DNA of 23,415 nt, taken from Priapulus caudatus. Taxonomy: Eukaryota > Priapulida > Priapulimorpha > Priapulimorphida > Priapulidae. The notes below the pieces were generated by a model, which had not been told where the DNA came from, made no database searches, and was given only the letters and a program-made list of their open reading frames with translations. Location of the stretch: the NCBI RefSeq assembly GCF_000485595.1, contig NW_014577126.1, positions 527,508-550,922 of the forward strand, given 5' to 3'. Positions 18,953-23,415 of this stretch are shown one piece after another. Position numbers and translations under genes: made by a program. How positions within the stretch are numbered: the first letter of the stretch is position 1; the number at the start of each line of letters is the position of its first letter.

Positions 18953-19053
18953 ACACACACGCGCTCACGCGCACGCGCGCGCGCACACACACACACACAC
19001 GCGCACATGGACGCACGCACACACACACGCACACGCACACGCGCGCGCGCGTA
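18953..19053. repeat. CA/CG microsatellite
   Basis: The tract contains CACACA runs, CGCGCG runs and GCACGC units. Overlapping minus-strand frames give Cys/Val/Arg-rich low-complexity sequence and are not called as genes. Confidence 0.95.
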
Positions 19054-20024
19054 GAAGACTGTCTTCTGTACATGTATTTGTATTTGAATCACATGCAATA
19101 AAGATTTAATAATAATATTAATAATAAATTGTATTAATTTCGTTACGAACGTGCGCAGCACTCGTATAAGAAGGCGTGAAAACGTTTGCGAATTTTGAAT
19201 AAAATTGGATTTAATTGTTGTTTTGAGAAATGTTCATTGATGTTTAATATGTGTGTGTTCGTTACTTCGTATGCGCGTCTGCGTGCGTGTTCACACGTGC
19301 GCGCTTATGTAAAAGTAGTATTTAAGCTAATTACATGAATAACTCATACACGATATAAACCATAATTTTGTGTGATAATCCTTTTGAGAAAACAAATAAA
19401 TTTACGTGTTTGAGACAGTTGCACTTGTCTTTGCAGCTACAAGACTGTCTTTAACCGCATAACAATAGATTCATACAAAAAACGCATGAGATGATGTCTG
19501 TCAATGCTGTATTAATTTTCGAGACGTAAAAAATTACCTCGTTTTGCCAGCGCGGAAGTTGAAGTAGGAGTATTAGCAGCTACACTACTTAAAAGATCTC
19601 CACTAAGCAAAAAAACAACAACTCATACGAGTAGGTGTGCGGCACGCCTCTTCGTACGACGTTTTTACCGCCGCTAAAAGATCAAATCCTATTTAATGTC
19701 TGTTCTCCGATTTAAATGCATTTCCAGAGAAATTCGACAATAAAGGGCCACTAACTACGCTCGTATTGTAGCGGTGGCGCCTCGATCGCGGTGCGCCATC
19801 CGCCCGTGGTGAAACGCCGCACGAGCTGTCGGTTGACATTTTCACGCAACGACATTATCCGATTCGTTGGACGTAAATAGATCGCCAAACGTCGCTCTTG
19901 CACGAGCGATCGAGTACTCACTGACCACGACTACGCGCCGCGTCCTGTGCTCTGATGATATTGTTACACACAGGCGGCAATATTAGGCTTATATGGAAAC
20001 TAGACAGAGAGAGAAAGAGAGAGA
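19054..20024. other. Unassigned; CpG-rich patch at about 19740-19960
   Basis: The sequence is mostly AT-rich, with a CpG-rich patch before copy B containing GGTGGCGCC and GCACGAGCGATCGAG motifs. A short GAGA/AAAGAGAG run (about 20005-20023) directly precedes the shared block. No gene is recognised. Confidence 0.45.
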
Positions 20025-20345
20025 AAAAACAGCGTGTTATATTCGTATTTGTGCCAAACTCTATCGTATGAAACCGTTCTAGCCTAGCAGAATGCCCTAG
20101 TTCCTGAGATCGGCGATTCCATGCTCGCATAGCTATGGTACCTAAAAGTTACATGAGGAAGGCGCGGCGTAGACTGTGATTGGAAGACACAAAGTGCCAA
20201 TCCTCGGCGAGCCTCGGCATCATGGCCGCATCACGTCTAGCCGTACAAGATGCGCTACGCTCGGTCTACATAGACTACCACTAAAACAACCCCCAGCCTA
20301 GCCTCGCTGACTAATTCATGCAACATTTGTAAAACATATGTTACA
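20025..20345. repeat. Left flank shared by copies A and B (B side), includes 110-bp block copy 3
   Basis: This matches 11966-12286 with only a few differences and the same CTG before the TIR element. The match begins abruptly at the A run after the GAGA tract. The 110-bp block occupies 20236-20345. Confidence 0.85.
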
Positions 20346-20348
20346 CTG

Positions 20349-20659
20349 TAGTCCAATATTTTTAGCTCAAATATGGCCAAACCTGGACACTTTTCAAAAC
20401 AAGCTGAATTTTTCAGGATTGGTTCAGAAAAATGTGTAGAATAACATACTAAAAGTCCCCGGAAATCCCCCTTGTGCGTTTTCCAGAATCCAAGATGGCG
20501 TCAAAAATTGCCCCGATTTAGGGGTTTTCCCATAACTCTGGCTCCAGTCGAGCTAGAAACATGAATTAAATGTCTAATGATATGTTTTAGGGCACAATAA
20601 ATCTACTTAGGTACTTTTTGTGAGGTTTCAAATGATGCAAGTACCCTAATCCAAGATGG
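20349..20659. repeat. Left terminal inverted repeat, copy B
   Basis: About 310 bp are nearly identical to 12291-12599 and complementary to 17547-17840. The two CCAAGATGG sites are preserved (about 20490 and 20651), the second continuing as CCAAGATGGCCGCCATTTTT just at the inner edge. Confidence 0.9.
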
Positions 20660-21870
20660 CCGCCATTTTTTAATACTTTGACGCGCCTTTTCCCGCGCCG
20701 TACGTGCTCACATCTTCACTTCAGCTGCTCTCATAAGTGTTTTGATAGATGCACCAGGCACATTGGATAGTGTTGACAAAGACCACCTCAGACACCTGTA
20801 CAAGGCCCTTCTTGACAATGATCAAGCTGCCACCGACGTAGCAGAGGAAGAGTGTGTGAAGCAGTTGAGCTAGATCATTTCACAACTCCTTGAACATACT
20901 TCAAGTCAGAGCAGGACCGGTAAGCTGTGGGTACAGTACATCCAACAAGTGGCTCTTCTACATTTCATTCGAGCTGAAAGGACAGGGGACTGGAAGCTCC
21001 ATCTCTACTGTGTGAGGAAAAATGATTCCACATATTCATGCTGCAGGACATCTACCCTATGCCAAATCTGCCAGGTTGTATTTACAACAGATGGATGAAT
21101 TGGAGAAAACCATGCCGACTGATGAGTACAGTCTATTCACAGAAAAGGGGTACTTCACCATTCGTCGCAGGGACTCATTCTGGAGTGGTAACTTCTCAGA
21201 TCAGACCATTGAACAGTTCCTGATGCGGTCGCTGAAAGCCTCTGGAAGAATGACACATGGCAGGGGCATCACTGATAGTACGTTGACTAAATGGGTCTAT
21301 GCACTACCTCTCTGTGTTCCGTTCTGTGATGCACTTGAGAAGTTCACAGGAGTACACACCTGTACATCAGATCAACATAAAGACATGTTGCAAAGTACCC
21401 AGTCGAGAGATAACAAGCATCGATGTGTGTTTCTTGGATGGCTGGAAGCACATCCACCATTTGCGGGCTATGCACCTGATCAACTGGTGTCATTGTCCAC
21501 CGGAGTCGTTGCGGATACATCTGTCGACTGTGACAATGCTGTAGAAATTGGTGAAAAGGCAGCATCAGAAATGTCAGGGAAAAGGTTCACAGACATCACT
21601 CTACGTCGTAATGACAAAGTGAAGACGATCGGTGCTAAAGAGAAGATGGTGCGAGTCAGAGGACAGCAAGTAGAAGTGAATTCATCTCTACTCTTCAATA
21701 GAATCACATGTGTCCTGAACAACAGCTCAGAGATAAAATCCCTCTTGGCGTATGAACTTGCTCCCCAGCCACCTTCGCTCTTCCAATATGGTGTGATGCG
21801 AAAACCTACAAAGAGTTCTTTGGGACTTCTGTTGAAAGAATTCAAGTAACCAACCAGCCTACCTGAAAAT

Positions 21871-22510
21871 TGCATCTATGTTCTAGATGGCGGTCACTTT
21901 CTCCAATCTGTTGTCTGGCCTAAACCGTCTACCTATGCTGATGTGCATCAGTCGTACATTTCGTACATCCTGAGGCATTATGGAGCTTAAACAACCGTGG
22001 TGTTTGACGGATAGGGGGTAAGGCATCCACAAAAGAAGCTGAACAGAGGCGACGGGCCAGCAAAAACACTTCCAGAGACATCATACCCGGTGATGACATG
22101 CCTACTACTACAACCCAAGCTGCATTCCTTGCTAACAGCAACAACAAGATGAAGTTCATTCAAGCTCTACGCGATAAAATGTTGATGGCTGGAATACGTG
22201 TTAAGCAAGCAGAGGCAGATGCCGACACACGGATTGTCTCAACAGCGTTAGATCTAGCAGAGTCTGAGCAACAACCGGTTGTTCTTGTTGGTACAGACAC
22301 AGACCTACTTGTCATGTTGGTGGCTCGGGTAGACACTACAACAGATGTGTACATGTTGTGCTCCAGCAATCCTGTAATGATCTACGACATTCATGACATT
22401 CAGCATACCATTGGAGAAACTAGAGCTCACTTGATGTTTCTGCACGCTGTAACCGGCTGTGATACAGTATTTGCAATACATCGTCAGGGCAAGCGGAAAG
22501 CTTTCAACAT
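21871..22510 (+). other. FEN1/XPG-like PIN nuclease domain (copy B)
   Basis: The first Asp lies in CIYVLDGGHFLQSVVW (21871-21918), the VFDG motif at 22000-22011, the acidic QAEADADTRIV at 22206-22238, TDTDLLVML at about 22293-22319 and a GCDT helix-turn-like start at about 22456. The order and spacing match the N and I regions of FEN1/XPG-type 5' nucleases. Two stops and one frameshift interrupt the segment around VFDG. Substrate and reaction are inferred only from the fold family. Confidence 0.65.
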
Positions 22511-22894
22511 GGTGCACAAGAAGGGTAAATATGACTTGCTTGATATATTCACCAACAACCGAAGCACACACGAAGAGGTGAAACAAGCCGGAGAAGCATT
22601 CATCCTTGCGCTGTATGGAGCAGACAAAGTTGAAACGTTGGATGAATATCGCAACATTGCATACAAGCGTGCAATAGGCGCAGCTCATTGAGTTCTTCAT
22701 TTCAACTCGCAAGCTTACCCCCAACAAGTGCGGCAGCAAAGCAGCATTCATACCGGACATATCTAACTGTTCAAGAATGGATGGGCAACAGCCTGCCTCC
22801 TACTGAATGGGGATGGCGATCTCAAGATGGCAGTCTAGCACCTGTGGGAATGGACATCCCTGTTGCACCTGACGTTCTTCTCAACATGGTGTCT

Positions 22895-22996
22895 TGTGGA
22901 TGCAGACAGGATGAATGCAGCAACATGACATGCAGCTGCAAGAAGCTTGCCTTATTCTGCTCCTCAATGTGCAGCAAATGCATCGGCCAGTCCTGC
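22895..22996 (+). other. CXC (tesmin/TSO1-like) cysteine-rich domain (copy B)
   Basis: Nine cysteines occur in about 34 residues with the arrangement C-x-C-x4-C-x4-C-x-C-x6-C-x3-C-x2-C-x4-C, followed by Asn. This agrees with CXC/CRC zinc-binding domains that contact DNA in tesmin/TSO1 and MSL2 proteins. The frame is intact here; the equivalent in copy A (about 14830-14945) is damaged. Confidence 0.75.
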
Positions 22997-23068
22997 AACA
23001 ATACAGCACCAGCGCTAGAAGCACCCATAGATGATGAAACAGCTCTGACTAATGACGCAGAAGACTGA

Positions 23069-23415
23069 TGTCAAATGGTACTGTCAGACACTTCGGTTAC
23101 CCCATCAAATGTCTTGTGGTTTCATAGCGAGAATAGGATAAGTCTCCTAGCTATTATAATACATTAATATTTTGTTTTGGATATGCATAATTTCTAGATG
23201 TTTTGTATAAAATGTATGCGAAAGTTTAGTTTGAAAGTTGTCATTCTTAAGGTAGCATACTTTAGGAGAGAACCAGTTATGTTTGTAGGGCACTAGATCT
23301 ATAGTGCTGTTTTTGCTTGACTAGTGGTGCCCCCGGACGGCCCGTCCTTTCACCGCAGGTGTCATTTAAAATTTGTAGCGGCACGCTCCCCCTAGTGGCC
23401 ATTAAATACAAAACA
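23069..23415. other. 3' untranslated-like region of copy B
   Basis: This matches 15018-15366 closely, including the GCACTA...TAGTGC inverted repeat and an ATTAAA at 23401-23406. The window stops within the shared sequence. Confidence 0.6.

Larger units (their letters stand above)
20725..23068 (+). pseudogene. PIN-CXC element protein, copy B (best preserved)
   Basis: The protein would be roughly 780 codons, read in pieces. The N-terminal part runs from ALIS/APGTLDS to an AGGAAAAATG frameshift near 20957-21023. A 275-codon open piece (21022-21849) follows, with HAAGHLPYAKSARLY, GYFTIRRRDSFWSG, SDQTIEQ and GRGITDSTLTKW, a domain I remember from uncharacterised invertebrate repeat proteins but cannot name. 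Next comes a FEN1/XPG-like PIN region: VLDGGHF (about 21880), VFDG (about 22000), AEADAD (about 22209), GTDTDLL (about 22290) and GCD (about 22456). The end is a CXC-type cysteine cluster (22895-22996) and TGA at 23066. Family knowledge: those Asp/Glu positions bind metal in FEN1-like nucleases, and CXC domains bind DNA with zinc. Several frameshifts, a TAG near 20870, TAA at 21988 and TAG at 22012 break it. Confidence 0.75.
20349..23415 (+). mobile_element. Large TIR DNA transposon candidate, copy B (cut by window end)
   Basis: This starts at the same TAGTCCAA terminus as copy A and follows it through the left inverted repeat, coding region and 3' region to the end of the window, where the match is still continuing (copy A equivalent 15366). 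The right end and right TIR lie outside. Because the left flank is also shared with copy A, this copy probably arose by duplication of a segment already containing the element and not by a separate transposition. Confidence 0.65.

Noticed and set aside
21985-22014. Alternative genetic code (TAA/TAG as sense codons) to explain in-frame stops
   Set aside because: Frameshifts also break the gene, stop-free frames elsewhere are short, and the invertebrate repeat types do not point to a ciliate-like code.

Overview
This window is almost certainly a piece of an invertebrate animal nuclear genome, in a gene-poor, repeat-dense region. The evidence is long CA, CT, GA and TA microsatellites, a non-LTR retrotransposon relic, a candidate LTR pair, a small terminal-inverted-repeat (TIR) element and a large TIR element whose protein type I associate with repeat families in arthropods, molluscs and cnidarians. 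There are no bacterial-style operons. I cannot place the species; a marine invertebrate is only a guess. I see no convincing intact host gene, tRNA or rRNA.

Layout. 1-790: two copies of a TGACCT-rich repeat, then a short inverted repeat. 792-3492: a ~600-bp sequence present twice in direct orientation, each copy followed by CA-rich microsatellite; the first copy carries a perfect 44-bp palindrome. 3493-5600: GA, CT and TA/GA microsatellites and degenerate GCAGA-type repeats. 5600-6600: CpG-rich then AT-rich sequence with only doubtful short ORFs. 6601-7078: a compact block of near-palindromes built on AAATACSGTATTT. 8556-10693: a pair of ~0.3-kb terminal repeats, best read as LTRs of a small minus-strand element without recognisable gag or pol. 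11228-11475: a decayed LINE reverse-transcriptase tail. 11718-11910: a 193-bp TIR element with a 5-bp target-site duplication.

The main content is at 12291-17840 (copy A) and 20349 to the window end (copy B, incomplete). Copy A is bounded by ~300-bp inverted repeats beginning TAGTCCAA, with a possible 3-bp CTG target duplication. Both copies carry a broken gene for a large protein: an N-terminal domain I cannot name, a FEN1/XPG-like PIN nuclease domain, and a C-terminal cysteine-rich CXC (tesmin/TSO1-like) domain. I do not recognise it as any standard transposase. I propose it as a candidate undescribed DNA transposon family.

Copies A and B also share about 320 bp of sequence left of the element. 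They therefore probably arose by duplication of an already-inserted element, or by insertion of a larger composite. Their differences are mostly 1-2 nt indels, so some frameshifts may be assembly errors, but at least two in-frame stops are shared. The non-coding right part of copy A (15367-17546) is rich in CACGTG E-boxes, has CACGTG-bearing minisatellites and a TATA box. Copy B is cut off before this part.
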